A stretch of DNA of 64,000 nt from Acanthochlamys bracteata (GCA_019914995.1 CM034126.1:10669001-10733000); one strand, 5' to 3'. Shown: positions 36,832 through 49,090, numbered from the stretch's first letter. The notes: generated by a model from the letters alone, not told the origin. A program made the numbers and translations.

Positions 36832-37125
36832 CTAGGGAAATACAACAGAACTAGTTGCGCTGGGGCCGTACAATTGCATAGGTGCTGAAACTGCTGGAGG
36901 TGGTGGAGACCAGGAAGAGCTGACTCTCCTTGGCGTTGAAGAAGCTGGAAGAGGCTTCGGCAGGGATGGCGGTGGTGGCGATTTGTAGTGATGACGATTA
37001 ATAGAGCCTAGAGGTGCAGGCGGAGACCGACCATATCGTCTCCTTCCAGCCTCGCTGCAGGAAGGAGAAGCAACGAGCGTTACAGCAACAACCAAGAGAA
37101 CTTTCACCAACACGGACTTGCTCAT
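36832..37125 (-). CDS. Small secreted proline-rich peptide, 97 aa (paralogue 1)
   Basis: The intronless frame begins with a clear signal peptide (MSKSVLVKVLLVVAVTLVA, cleavage likely near SCSEA at 22-26) and continues as a basic, Pro- and Ser-rich mature peptide with RRRYGRSPPAPLGS and KSPPPPSLPKPL. It has no extensin Ser-Hyp4 arrays apart from single SPPPP runs and no cysteine pattern. It resembles the gene at 38355-38597 in the order signal peptide, RR-x-GR, PPLG or APLG, KSPPPP. The product may be a cell-wall protein or a signalling-peptide precursor; the sequence does not decide. A TATA-like run lies at 37171-37188, about 50 bp upstream of the ATG. Confidence 0.7.
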   Translation of the reverse strand: MSKSVLVKVLLVVAVTLVASPSCSEAGRRRYGRSPPAPLGSINRHHYKSPPPPSLPKPLPASSTPRRVSSSWSPPPPAVSAPMQLYGPSATSSVVFP

Positions 37126-38354
37126 GCTTAATTGCTGCTTGTTAGGCTCTAGCTAGTACTCCATTGCTTGTATGTATATATATACATATTCATGTGCCTT
37201 ATGTTTTGGACTAAAAGAGTTGGAAGTCAAACGTTCTACCAGATATTTTAGAAGATTGGCAATAGAGTGACCAATTTTGGTTGAATTTGTGACAAATCAC
37301 AATAAAAATATTAGCTAAGATTGGACAGAAAAATGCTAGTAGTAGTTTGACACCATACATCACATCAAATACTGCCGAAAGATTTCTTCCGGAAAGAACA
37401 TATCCATATGGGCATCACATGAGTTTAAAAAAACGTCCTATTTTATAACGTAATTATATAGTAATAAAATAATAAATATATTATTGTACTAAATCACTGT
37501 ATATATATCGGTCATTAGAATTTTATCAGAAATGCCACCACGTTCCTTTTTTGTCGGGAAATTTTAGTGAACATCTATATGGTCAGAGTTAGGTGGGAGA
37601 CTTTACTGGCACGACCTGGAGTACTCTGGGGGTAGTGAATAAGAAAAACGGCGTTTTATTGGAACCTGCTCCTTCAACACGCTCCGCCAGCAAGGGATTT
37701 TTTAACACCATTCGCAGCTCTCGCACTGCATGGAGATGTGAATTCGCATATAGCAACTAAGTCAGAGACATTCATTAATGCCTTGAACGGGTCACGTGAA
37801 AGTCTCACTCCCCATTATTTTGACTAGTCAATATCCAACGACACTACTTCAAGACTACGGAAATGATAAGGTGTTTTGTTTTTCTCTCATGTCCAAGGCT
37901 CACGCATCCAAGTAGCAAAAATTCTTAGGATATAAAATTCAAGCGACCTGGTTTGCTGGTAGCTCTCTGTAAGGTTTGACTCGAAATTTCCTGATCGACC
38001 ATTGCTCGAGTCCTCTTTACTTGAACATCTCATACCGATTTAATTGGTGAAGATAATTGGTCTATTTTCATTCATACTTGAATTCAGTACTAATACAGAA
38101 ATACATTGACTGGGAGATTAATGTGCGGGAAACAAATACAGTGTATATATTCTTGCTTGCTCCGAAATAAAAGTAATTGAAGCGTCATTGACTGATACAA
38201 TCTGTCGAACTTGAAGTTAACTACAGTATGGAGTTATCTAAGATGACCATTTTGTTCTTGAAGAATAGAACTTCAAGCCTTGTGTTACCAGTGAGGGTGA
38301 TATGGTGTTGGGAGACAAAGTGACTGATTACTAGCTCTGTGATGTCTGCGGCGC
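37126..38354. other. Intergenic region between the two peptide genes
   Basis: Nothing coding is recognised. The left end carries the promoter of paralogue 1 and the right end the 3' UTR of paralogue 2. The sequence is moderately AT-rich and shows no repeat. Confidence 0.6.
37171..37188 (-). promoter_or_regulatory. TATA box of secreted peptide gene 1
   Basis: The palindromic run TATGTATATATATACATA lies 46-63 bp before the ATG at 37125. This spacing fits a TATA box with a 5' UTR of only about 20 nt. Confidence 0.5.
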
Positions 38355-38597
38355 CTAAGGCGGCGGGTGAGGTAACCAAATCATATCACTACTCTGCGGG
38401 GTTGGTGGTGCCTGAGCTGGAAGTTGTGGTGGTGGTGGTGGTGGTGGCGATTTCAAGCCAATGCGTGGGCGGACATGACGAGCACCCAAAGGAGGCCGGA
38501 GGTACCGACCGTGACGCCTATAATCTGAAGGTGAGATGGCGAATGCTACCACGCTAACCACTAAGAGAACTATCACTGCTGCAGTAGACCGCGCCAT
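38355..38597 (-). CDS. Small secreted proline-rich peptide, 80 aa (paralogue 2)
   Basis: The intronless frame has a signal peptide (MARSTAAVIVLLVVSVVAFA) followed by a basic segment with RRHGRYLRPPLGARHVRPR, then KSPPPPPPPQLPAQ and a short tail ending PHPPP. The Pro run is encoded by a GGT microsatellite on the plus strand (38428-38450). It shares signal, RR-x-GR, PPLG and KSPPPP order with the gene at 36832-37125, so the pair looks like a local duplication in the same orientation. The family is not one I can name. A TATATTATATAAAA run at 38713-38727 may be its TATA box. Confidence 0.65.
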   Translation of the reverse strand: MARSTAAVIVLLVVSVVAFAISPSDYRRHGRYLRPPLGARHVRPRIGLKSPPPPPPPQLPAQAPPTPQSSDMIWLPHPPP

Positions 38598-39127
38598 ACA
38601 TGATCAACGATGTGTATGCTAGCTAGCTAGTGATCCTCTGGCCGTTTACTTCTGCGTCACTCACACCAACACCCTCACACAACTTAGTACATAAATACCT
38701 TTAATACCTAGCTTTTTATATAATATACTTTACCAAAAATGTATTTGCGAGTACGCTTGATCGTTGGTTTCAGATTTCACAAATAACAACTAAATGGTAA
38801 ATACTTCTGAAGCCTATATATCTCCTCCATATCATCTCTTATGATTATTGCATCGTCAATATAAATTATTAACACTGTCATTTTTTGTTATCTATATTTT
38901 AAGAATAGCAGGCTTAGAAATGTTTGCCCAAACAACATGATTAATTCAACTTTAGCCTACATTGAACTTGCTTAGTTTTGGGACACTAGAACAAGTTCAA
39001 CTTCAGTCATAGCCAATATTTCAATCTACCTTAGTTCTCTTGGCAATATTTCAAATTCGTAACTACTTGCCAACATGGCCATCTCTTCTTGCAATAGTAG
39101 ATTTGCAGGGGTAAAAAGTCCAACTGT

Positions 39128-39575
39128 TTCCTAGGCAAATCTAGTGAATAAACCACCTGCAAGCGAAGGCAATAGAGCTCCAACAGCAAACGGTAACGCC
39201 GATGCTCTGCAGCTTGCAAAGGGTTATGCAAACAGTGATCATAATCTTTATCGTTCTCTATTCCTTGCCGTTTTCTTTCAGCAATTCCGATATCGTACTA
39301 CGCGTGAACTGATACAAACTCTCCAACAGCCATACTGCATGCTCCTGCAACAAGACCAGCTAAGCCTGAGACAAGCATTGCCTCAGGGGTCTGATTCACA
39401 GCTCCAACGCCGACATAAGGGACGCAACGGAAACCAGCCCGTCGTTAGCGCCGAGCAGTGCAGCGCGTAGCCACTGCGGTCGTGCCGTGTAGTCAACAGA
39501 AATGGATTGATCATAGTTATTATGAGTTGGGTTGCCGAGATGATCTGGCTGTTGGATTGATATCCAAACAGATGA
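39128..39575 (-). pseudogene. Vacuolar iron transporter-like (VTL / nodulin-21 type) pseudogene
   Basis: The minus strand encodes broken pieces of a VIT-family protein. One frame reads VDYTARPQWLRAALLGANDG followed by LVSVASLM (about 39497-39410). The frame then shifts and continues with LVSGLAGLVAGACSMAVGEF. An in-frame stop follows the FVSVHA part, and the frame moves again to reach ASALPFAVGALLP and LFTRFA near 39130. Intact members are iron or manganese transporters of the vacuole membrane, about 200-250 aa. No usable ATG is in frame at the start, and the last transmembrane helices are not found. Two frameshifts and a stop make it a pseudogene. It lies next to a copia remnant. Confidence 0.82.
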
Positions 39576-39716
39576 AAAACTATCCCAATGGATATTCTTC
39601 CATCACAAATACTCATATAAGTACACTTATATATATAGTCTCTATACCTAACAAATAAGAAAATTTTTAAATAAAAAATATTTTAATACAATTAAAATAC
39701 TTAAATATACACGAAT

Positions 39717-40430
39717 GCTCTCCCTCAAATACTACAAATGGTGCATAATGTTGTATCTCTTCTGAGACCGGGACTCTTTATCATAACTTCTGCTCGTTGC
39801 ATACCTTTTGTGTAAAAATATTATCGATACTTAACTTATTAATTAGTCACGGAAAATTCTATTTGATATCTTTTTGTCAATGTATGTTTACAGTGCTTCT
39901 AACTCATAGAAGGAAACTCAATCAATTTTATCTTTAATTTTTTCTGATGAAATATCAATCCACCTTAATATATTTGACTACGGTCATACTGTACTAAATT
40001 ATAATCTATATTTATTGCAACTTTATTATCACAAAACAGTGTTGTAAAATTTTTTTAAAAAAAAAACAAGCCTCGTAAATAATATTCGAAGACATAAAAT
40101 TTTACAAACTCTATATACCATTCACCTGTATTCAGTTTCAGCAGAGGACCGACCAACTAATTTCTATCTTTTACTTTTCCATGTGACTAGACACTATCCA
40201 TAAACGAAAAATAGTCAAATATAAAACGCTTCTCTATGTTATCTCTTATCTAATCTTTATTATTATATCTATTCATATTCAAATAGTTATTATTTTCATC
40301 TATATCAAATAATTATGCTTTCTGAATAATAATTTTTTATCTTAGAATTATTTTTAAATATTTCAAAATTTTATTCAATGTTCAATGTACGATAATATGT
40401 TTTGATCAAATGATGCAACATTTTACTGAA
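39717..40430 (-). mobile_element. Ty1/copia retrotransposon remnant (RT end and RNase H)
   Basis: Minus-strand translation shows decayed but recognisable copia polyprotein parts in order: ILKYLK (end of reverse transcriptase, near 40370), GRSSAETEYR (near 40140), LFCDNKVAIN with the RNase H Asp (40040-40010), and NKLSIDNI near 39830. All are separated by stops and frameshifts. A purine run like a polypurine tract (TTTGAGGGAGAGC, 39718-39730) follows, so the 3' LTR would begin there. The left part of the element is missing. It is an old, inactive insertion. Confidence 0.8.
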
Positions 40431-40773
40431 TCTGGATAATGGCAAGTAGTTTTACATTTTAGAGCAAGCAATCGAAAGATTTGTTAACGGTCAGCCAACG
40501 AAGGCGTTGACGGCATTGCATTGCCAGGATTAGGTTGAAGAGAATATGTACAACATACAGCAATCCAGTATGCAACTGGATGGGTAGGGCCTAACAGACC
40601 TATACTAAAATCTTGGTTTTCAGTAGACAGCCTAATTCCTTTGGTTCACTGTTATCAACTTCAGCTGTTATGTACAAGGTAATGCCTCAGACATATAAAT
40701 GAAAATATTTGAATTGATGTTAGCATCAGTAGGTTAATGAAAAGTTGATCCAGTCATATGTAATATGTAAGCT

Positions 40774-43700
40774 TTACTTTCTTGCGTCGTTCCCTGATTC
40801 AGATAGATGAGTTCCACTCTGAGATAGTAGCAAGTCTTTCATTTCCTTATAACTTCGGAGCTGCTCCATGGCATCAGATGCCTTTCGAGACAAGAAAACA
40901 CTGGAGGAGTCGACATCAGCATGGGCATCTGAGCTTGAAGATTGTGAGAAGCTGCTGTTGTCTTGGCGTAAAGGGGGTGCAGTCTTCAGCATATGAACAA
41001 GTACTCCTACAGCAGCATCTTGTGATCTACGAGATGATGCTTGAGCTGAATCAGACACATCCTTCCCATCAAGTTTCCTAAACATGAAAGATCCATTTTG
41101 TCAGATGCTGCATGACATCACAATACACAACTCAAGCAATAAACAACAACAATCATTTGAAAAGGAATTTCCAGAAAATGTAACAAACATGTGCGTCTTG
41201 GATAATTGAAAAGAACTGCACTGATCATGGCACTGCTGTTACAATCTTTCCTGGCAATAATAGAATAGGGAAAATGATACAGAATAATTTTCAATTACTG
41301 AAGCCAGGGATTCATATTTCAGAAAGTCAGAATCCAATAAAAGGCAAATGAAATAGACATTAGCTTGAGGACTGAGTCTAATTTACACAAAGTTTTACTA
41401 CATATGCTATTTGTCTCTTTCTTCCACTACTTCGGATGTTTTCTTCTCATAGGATGCAATAGTTTACTGCACTAAACATAATCCTTGATGTCTAAGATTC
41501 CCTTTAAATCTCAATAACAAGAACTTCCTCCACTTACAGTTACATCCCCTCTTGCTTTAATGTTCAAATCACCAGTCAATCCATGAACTCCAAAAAAGTT
41601 ATTTAAATTAACAGTGCAACTTCTGAGCAACAGTTTCTTGGTCCAAGATAGATCAGGGTTTGGAAAAATATACACACAGAAAGATTAATGCAATCATGAA
41701 GAAGTTGACTTTCCAAACGACTTTTCAAATGTAACGGATGTCTAGCAACTTTGCTATGGGAAGAAAAGCAACCTGATTAAACCTAAGTGGACATAATATG
41801 CCTTCAACTTTAATTTTTATGATGTATCAAACTTATTTAGTTATGCTCATATTTTGGTTATTCACTCAGCGCTGAAATACTAAAAGACTGAACTTGATAG
41901 AGGGTTTATTTTGATGCTTAACGAAGTACACAAGAAATGAGCTTAAAATATAAGCCATACCTGAAAGAATTAGGCAAATCAGAAAACATGTCTTTCTATC
42001 AGAACCATTTTTCTTTTAGATTTTTAGCCTCCTAACACACAGGTGCGGCTACCTGCCCAGAGATGGATGCAGAGACTATCCGATGAGGTAAAATACACAA
42101 ATACATAAGAGTGGAGAAAACCAGAAAATCATGGGTAACTAAGATCTGAGTATCCTTTCTTTTTAAACGGTGTTTTTTTTTAAAATTTAATTTTTAAATC
42201 CATCAATCCCAGGAGAATCCATTAGCTACAAAAGTTACACACATCTTCAGACAAAGACTATATTACTTACATATAACATTCAACGAAGTAACTTCACAAT
42301 GGTTACAAAATCATTAAGAGGATTATACAATACTCAATTTTTAGGTATGCTCAACAGTAGAAAGCTGTAAGTTATGTATGGTATCCAGCTCTTCCATAAT
42401 CTTGAAGGAAATATTCTTCAAAGAAAGCACTAAATTGTGGTATGCAGTTCTTCCACAATCTTGAAGGCATACTTCTTCAAAGATAGCACTAATTTTCTTT
42501 CAAGAAATTTATCAAAAGTCGCAGAAAGTTTTCGCAGCAACAAGCAGAGATTGATAACTAAATTGTTTTATCATGAGACCCTGTATTAGAAATCCAGAAA
42601 TAGAGAGGGAAAAGGCATATCCAGAAATGAAACTAGAAATTGTTTGCAAACTGCAAAATTGTAGAGAAGATTATTCCCCAATTGGTTTAAGGGGGAAAAA
42701 CGCCTAACTAGAATTTCATAAAATGAAAGCAAACAAGAGGCTTTACGGTTCCATGTCTTGGTGAGAATTGTAACTACCTAATAGAACTTTATTAAAAGAA
42801 ATAGAGAGACTCAATGAATGGAATGAGATCAGGAGAGCAGCAACACAGATTAATCTGGAGTTGAGGCAACAGGTTGGAAATTGGAAGTATATGGAGAAAA
42901 GTTTGTCGTTCTAAGTTTTAGGTGATTATTATAAACTTTCAGATGGGCAACCGCCACCATTCTACTCTAAAGGGATTGCCCTATCCCTCCTGCCTGCAGT
43001 CTGTCCATGTATGAACTTGTCAACCATGTCGTTCTAAACAAAAAAAAAGATAGTTTTGATTGCAGAGTTACATTGGGTACAGGAGCACCCCAAAAGCTAA
43101 AATAAGTTATTTGCCACTATGCGATTATCTCCTTCGAAAGATAGGGCATACTCAGTTCCATTAAACAACCATATAGGTTCTCATACAATCTTGTTAGATT
43201 GTATAACTATAGAAAACAGTCCATTGACCTTTTTGTGCCTATCAACTATCAACGCCTCAATAAGGATCCATTTGTTTCACATTATAATAACAGGAATCAA
43301 AACGTGTTAATCAAATTATTTGAACACGTATGATGTTCCTTTCCTCTGTTTAACTTCACTTAAAGAACAGGAGATATGTGCTTGGATGTATTTGGATTTC
43401 TTTTATATGGAAGTAATCAAAATTGAATCAATTCATTCACTTTTTTACTTTAATGGCCTTCTAATCAGGTTAGCAAAATCTTTCACTTGTACATTGCAAA
43501 ACAAACTGAAGGAATTTTGCTCAATCCTTGTTCTCTCAAAGATAGCTAGAAAAGAATATACAGCATTAGCTGAAAGTAGTATGACTCCGCCAAAAGACAT
43601 CATAATGCAAACAGATGCAGCTAGAAAGTTAGCGAAAATATATATATAGTTTAAAATCTATAAATGATACAAATACTAGTACAAAGAATACAGTTTTGTC

Positions 43701-46541
43701 AATACTTAGAAGAGATCTCAACTTTAAAGGTGACCAAAAGCAGTGTGACTTATACCTATCCAAGAAAAAAACTTTAACTAAACCTAATCACAAAGGTTTC
43801 AGGATTGTCTAAAGCTCTCGTTTATCTTCCATCCACATGATTGGTCTACTTAAAGACGTGCTATAGTTACTGTCTCGTGTCAGAATTTTGAACCCAATTT
43901 AGATAGTCATGTTATAGAGAATGGATGTAAAACATCACCCGTTCCAGCATATACAAGAATGAGGTACTCATTCATTGTCCAAAACATTAATGAACTTGGT
44001 TGTTTGCCCAGTAAGGACTACATTCCGACCATCTATGTACTGTCAATGTGCATACAACCTGGAAATGCAAATGCCCCCTAAGTCTACTAATCATATTTTT
44101 CCATGCAATTTGCAAAATACTTCCTTATAATAAAGATAGGTACACACAAGAATTAACTCACAAGAATTTTAAAAAGCAGTAACATCCTCACAAACGATGA
44201 AAGATAGATCACATACACAGAATAGCTACAAAATTGACATTGTTTTCTGTTCAAGGGCAGTAGAAACTCTTTTGATTGCAAAACTATGATTACTTAATAA
44301 TCGTTGTAGGAACTTGCTTAGCAAGAACTGAGATGCGAACTAAAATGTATGAGTTACTGCAGAAACAAAAATATCACAAACTAAGTGGAAAACTGACTGA
44401 AAAGCAGTATACATAGGCCATTGCACACACCCAAAATCAGTAGAGATATAAGTAATGTAAAGAGGGTATGCTCCTGAATATCTACAAAGCATTAGATGCC
44501 CGAATCAAGTACACAAATTCTTTTGTAGCTCCATTTACGTAAGAAGATACTGAAGAATGCTTCCAGTTCCAGCAGTAAATTGGTAGAGAATGTAGATCAA
44601 AAATTTTCAAAGACAGAAGCTTAATTCCTTTTTTATACTAGCTCATATCATCTCAAGAATAGTATTCACACCTTTAGGATATAAAATCAAGCCTACAGTT
44701 CAAATAGCAAAAATGACCATAAGTTAATTTCTTGCTTCTTATCATAGCATGCATCAAAATCTAGCAACGGAACCTTTGAATTGTTATACAAGTATGCTTC
44801 AGCTATCGATGCATACAAAAAAAATGCAGCTCATCTATGATCAGTCCATAGCTAGTTGTTAGCAGTGCTGATTAGACTACATTGAAAGCAATTGATGTCA
44901 TCAACTAGGAAAGCTGCAGCAACTCAAAATTCGATTATCTGACAGATGAAACAACAATACATTGATGGAAACAAATACCTGCTTCGTAAATCAGTAGCAT
45001 CAATGTCATCCACAGCAAAAGGATAAAAGTCACCGTCATCTAAATCGTCCTGCATGGACAATCTACTTGAGCTCCTCGAGAATCCAATCTTTGGTGAACT
45101 AGAAGAAGATAAAGCTCCAGAAAACCTTCCAGAATCATCTCTGCTATCCTTAAGCTGTACAAGATTGGATCATATAGATTGAGCTGACAATAATACCATA
45201 AAAACAATGTGAGAGACAGCAAAACACAATAAATACCTTGAGAGATTGGAAGTTCAAATACAGATCTGCAAGTTTCATTCCCTCTCGTTTCTTAAAAGAT
45301 CTACTCTGTTGAGGTGATTCCTGCATCGATTGCTCAATCTGCGAAGTTCTCGTAGGAGAAGGAGGGGGCAAATGAACTCTTGTTGGAGCAGAATAATTAG
45401 GGGAGTGATGCTGCTCTCCCTTCCCTGTCACTGGTAAGGGTATGCTAACAGGTACAGTCTCCGAGCGTAAGCGAGACTGCAGAGAATTAGTACTATAAGT
45501 TGGTGGTGAAGGGCTCGGGGACAATGATAATGGCGGAGACAGGTGGTAGTCTTCAAGACCAAAACTGCTTCTTCTATGAATATGTGTCCTCTGGCCTTGT
45601 AATTGTTGTCTATAGAAATCTACTGGAGACAACCGCGAATCAGAACTAGGCGATGTGCCCAGAAGTTGGTTCCGTGCAGGAGTACTAGTCCAGCTATGAG
45701 GCCCAGAGAAAGAAGGGGGCACTGGAACTCGAACCACTCTCGAAGGCAATGAGGTAGGCGATCCTCCCTTTTCAGCAGGTGAAGACGGAAATTGTCTCAT
45801 GGGATCGGCAGCAGGACTACCAACATAGTCAGCAATTATAACTGGAGGTGAAACCTCGACATTAAACTCAGTGAGATCCGGGCGGTAAGTCACTGACACA
45901 ACAAGTTGTCCAAACTGGGTTTCTACGGGAGAGAAATTATAAACCTTAAACGCAGCCTCTTCCACTCTACTGAACGGTTCAGCGAAAGACGCAATTCTAT
46001 AGCTAATATCATAGTTGTACGTTTGGTGTGAAGAGCTAAGCATTTGAAAAACTCTGTACGCTGGCAACAACCGCAACAAGGAATAAACCGCACGGAGCAA
46101 AACAATCGATTTCTTATAAGTGCGGCGATAGAGCGGACTGTTATCCGCCATAGCACGCGAAGGAGAAGGCAAAGCTGTGTTAACCGGCTCACACTGAACG
46201 CACCAGCGTTCGATTACTGATTCCGGCCGCGGAGCTGTGGATTGATCAAGAGGGAATAGAATTATGTCGATCACTGTCGGGTCCATGAAAGCATGGTGAT
46301 GATGTTCAAGTATAGGAGGGAGATTACCGAGAGCAAGATTAAACCACCGGTCACGCTTCTTCGCGCGCGACGAATCATGCTGCGACGGTTGCTGCTGCTG
46401 CTGCTGCTGAGCAACGCCAACGCCGCCGCGGGCAGAGCGAGAATTGAGAGCGGGAACTCGAGCGGAGAGAACTGCGTGCAAAGCTTTGATGTGGAGCTGC
46501 GACACGATCTGCTCGGCGCGAGCGGAGTAGTCCTGCGACAT
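40774..46541 (-). CDS. ATG13: ATG13, autophagy initiation factor
   Basis: ATG13 is the regulatory partner of the ATG1 kinase complex, which starts autophagosome formation under TOR control. Three minus-strand exons: 46541-45237, 45154 (or 45148)-44979, 41077-40774, giving 594 or 592 aa. The N-terminal HORMA domain (about 1-240) is recognisable by EQIVSQLHIKALHAVLSAR, RWFNLALGNL, SVIERWCVQC, YRRTYKKSIVLLRAVYSLLR, LPAYRVF and GQLVVSVTYRPDL. The rest is Ser/Pro-rich and disordered, as expected for a phospho-regulated linker. It includes DDSGRFSGALSSSSSPKIGF in exon 2. A polyglutamine run of seven (about residue 45) is encoded by a CTG/CAG repeat. Intron 2 is very long (about 3.9 kb). The length agrees with plant ATG13a/b of about 600 aa. 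Confidence 0.93.
41078..44978. other. Long ATG13 intron 2
   Basis: No nested gene is supported. Open frames such as 43320-43649 (+) have no recognisable domain. The intron holds the 60-bp duplication at 42378-42491 and otherwise unremarkable AT-rich sequence. Confidence 0.6.
42378..42491. repeat. Tandem duplication within ATG13 intron 2
   Basis: Two adjacent copies of about 57 bp share GGTATCCAGCTCTTCCATAA / GGTATGCAGTTCTTCCACAA, then TCTTGAAGG, CTTCAAAGA and AGCACTAA. They differ at several positions, so the duplication is not very recent. Confidence 0.75.
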
Positions 46542-48502
46542 CTCCTCCTGTGCTCAATCAGATCACGCAAGGAGATCGATCACCGACGAAGCGAAATCAA
46601 TCTCATCGCTATCGATAGCAATAGCTCTGATGAAGAAACAAATCGAGATTCAATAAGTTTTGGTTCGGTAATTGGTGTTGTTGTCGCTGATGAAGAGCAA
46701 CGGATCATTGTTGAAGAACATTATTTTGTTTATATAATGGGATTGGATTCGGTTATGCTTGCGTGGACGAATGAATGGTATCAAGGATTGGGAAAGGACG
46801 AAAAGAGAGAGACAGGTTTCTGTTTTGTTTGATTTGATGGGATTTGAATTTAAAATTGGTATAGTAGTTGCGTGAGACAGTAGAGAGGAGAGGGAGGTGG
46901 AGGAATAATGGGAGAAGAAACGATAGAGAAAGAAGGTGCGCGAGAAATGGAAGAAGAGGAAAGCTGAAGCAAGGTGGTCTCGGCTTGTTCATCATGGCAG
47001 ATGGTGTTTCTATTCTTTTTTTTTCCTCTTTAACTTTTGTTCAGCAGGGAAGAATTAAGTTGGCTTGGGCCTACAAAATTTTTATGGGCCGGAACAAGAG
47101 TATCTTTGATATTTTCCAGGTGGACTTTTTATATGAAAGATTGTTGTTTAAAATGGAAAATTATACCATTCAAAAGGCTAGGGAATGAAATCTACAGCTA
47201 ATTACTATGTTTTCTCTTTTCCATTTCTCCTCTAAAGATAATAATTAGAGAGAAATTTTTAATACACTACTAAAAAATTTTACTATTTACATTCATAACT
47301 ACTTAATTTAGAAAATAATATTGAAGATCTTTCTTATAATTTTGTTCGAACCAATAATTTTAATCAGAACGATAGTGTTCGTGATGTAATAATGAATTTT
47401 TACACCTGCACAATAGTTTTGGAGTCGGAATTAATTTAACTTGCGATATATGAGTATTTTGACTTGCCAACAAAACTTGAGCTCTTAGAATGAAGCTAAC
47501 ATCTCATTCATGTACATGAAATTGGATAAAATGTCATGTTGAATTGAAAACCAGAGATTGGATGCTATAATTGGGCCGAAGTTAGCTCGAAAAGACCTAC
47601 AACGAAAACCGAAGTTTTTGGAATGAAGAAGAGAAACATGAATTCATTTTTCAACTTCAAACGTACGGTTAATAACCCAAAATGCAGACACTTCAAAGAT
47701 ATGGTACAGCCTTTTAATAACCCAAGTAACATTAAGTTCCTGTTTTCAAATTGTTTTCTCCTTTTTCTGTTTTATCAAATTGAAAAGCGGCAAATATTGG
47801 GAGCTTCTGGTGTGACCACCCTGCACACTTCTTCAGTGACTCCCACTGTACAAAAAGTAAAACGAAAATGAGATTTCAGAAAGCTGCCAGCAGCTTTTAA
47901 ACAGCATTAGAAAACAAAATTTCTATTTAATCCAAAAAAAGGAAGAACAGAGTTCTAAAGCCCTTTAATAAATTGCAACTTGCGTTACAACTCAGTGCTA
48001 TTCATTACTTGCATGAAACCTCATTAATTTGTATAGAAAAATTCAGTAAATTAACAATGCGCATTTCATGATTTGTTACGGTATTCAACTTAGATATTAT
48101 TGAAAATGTGTTACTATCATTTTTATTTCTGAAGGAAAAGTAAAAAGTGCTCTTCTAATTCTTCTGTTCAATCAAGTAGACAATTTGACAAGGTATCCCC
48201 AAATCAATTTGGACTACGGCATTATGCAATGCTCATGCTTATTTCTTCTTCTTGTGTTATTCAGAAACAATTAATTTTCTGGGACTACATGGTTTAACTT
48301 GATTATAAGATTTTTCTTTTGATAAACTTGAATTGCATCTAATGCCTAATTGAGAAGAACCACAATGCAGAACTTTGAAAAGATGAAACGATTTTCAGTA
48401 CATACCTAAAAGCTAAAAGAAAAAACAGTGCAAACCAATGTTATGCTACCTTCTAGTACCATCAATTAAGGTCCTGTACAGAATTCTCTACTGTATATGA
48501 GT
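46542..48502. other. Intergenic region between ATG13 and the RING-H2 gene
   Basis: 46542-47000 should be the ATG13 5' UTR and promoter. A long antisense open frame there (46293-46832) is a shadow of the ATG13 exon. The rest to about 48480 contains no recognisable gene. The final few hundred bases before 48503 are probably RING-H2 3' UTR. Confidence 0.6.
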
Positions 48503-49024
48503 TCAGGGCTCTTCCATCTCTGTCTTGCTGCTGCAACAACAACTACTACGGCAAGTTGGGCACGAGCTGCTCGACTTCAACCAAACTTCAACACAATCAG
48601 AATGGAAACCATGGCCGCACGCGGGCAAAACACGAACTCTTTCTCCATCTAAAAACTCCGCTAAACATATCGCGCACTCCGGTGCCAATATTTTACCCTC
48701 CGAAGAATTTGCAGAAAAGACTAAAGCCGGCGGTAACGCTTCGATATCTGGTACTGATTGTTTCTGTTGTTTCTGAAGCTCGAGAGAAGAAGTTGAATCG
48801 TTTCTTAATCTTCTTCTCCGGCGACGAATGATAGAGTGGATGGTTGAAGTGAGGCAAAAAACAAGAACTGTGGCGCAGACAAGTATTACAAGAACTATAG
48901 CCATGTTAGCGGCGAAATCTTTTGCGTTTGTGTATGGTCCCCATTTGTTCCCCGGCGGTCTGGTTATTGTTTGAGTTGCAGACGGAGAGATAGCTCCATT
49001 ATTATTATGGTCTGCCATTGCCAT
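48503..49024 (-). CDS. ATL-type RING-H2 E3 ubiquitin ligase
   Basis: The intronless gene encodes 173 aa from the ATG at 49024. Residues about 41-62 form one transmembrane segment ([18 protein letters not shown]), followed by a run of Arg, then a DIEALPP segment in the place of the ATL GLD motif. The RING-H2 domain is complete: [22 protein letters not shown], and SCPTCR, with ligands at Cys117, Cys120, Cys136, His138, His141, Cys144, Cys155 and Cys158. ATL proteins are membrane E3 ligases, often induced by stress or elicitors. The frame also opens upstream to an ATG at 49123, which would add 33 residues. I prefer 49024 because a TATTTAAA box lies between the two ATGs and the added residues look like leader sequence. 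Confidence 0.9.
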   Translation of the reverse strand: MAMADHNNNGAISPSATQTITRPPGNKWGPYTNAKDFAANMAIVLVILVCATVLVFCLTSTIHSIIRRRRRRLRNDSTSSLELQKQQKQSVPDIEALPPALVFSANSSEGKILAPECAICLAEFLDGERVRVLPACGHGFHSDCVEVWLKSSSSCPTCRSSCCCSSKTEMEEP

Positions 49025-49090
49025 TTGGTAAAGGTTTAGATGTTTTTCGAGAGGCGGAGAGAACGAAGGCAACAGAGAAATGAATGTGTT

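Noticed and set aside
43320..43649. 109-codon open frame in ATG13 intron 2
   Set aside because: No known domain; ordinary chance frame in a long intron.
46293..46832. 179-codon plus-strand frame over the ATG13 start
   Set aside because: It is the antisense shadow of the Ser/Arg-rich ATG13 exon 1 and its upstream sequence.
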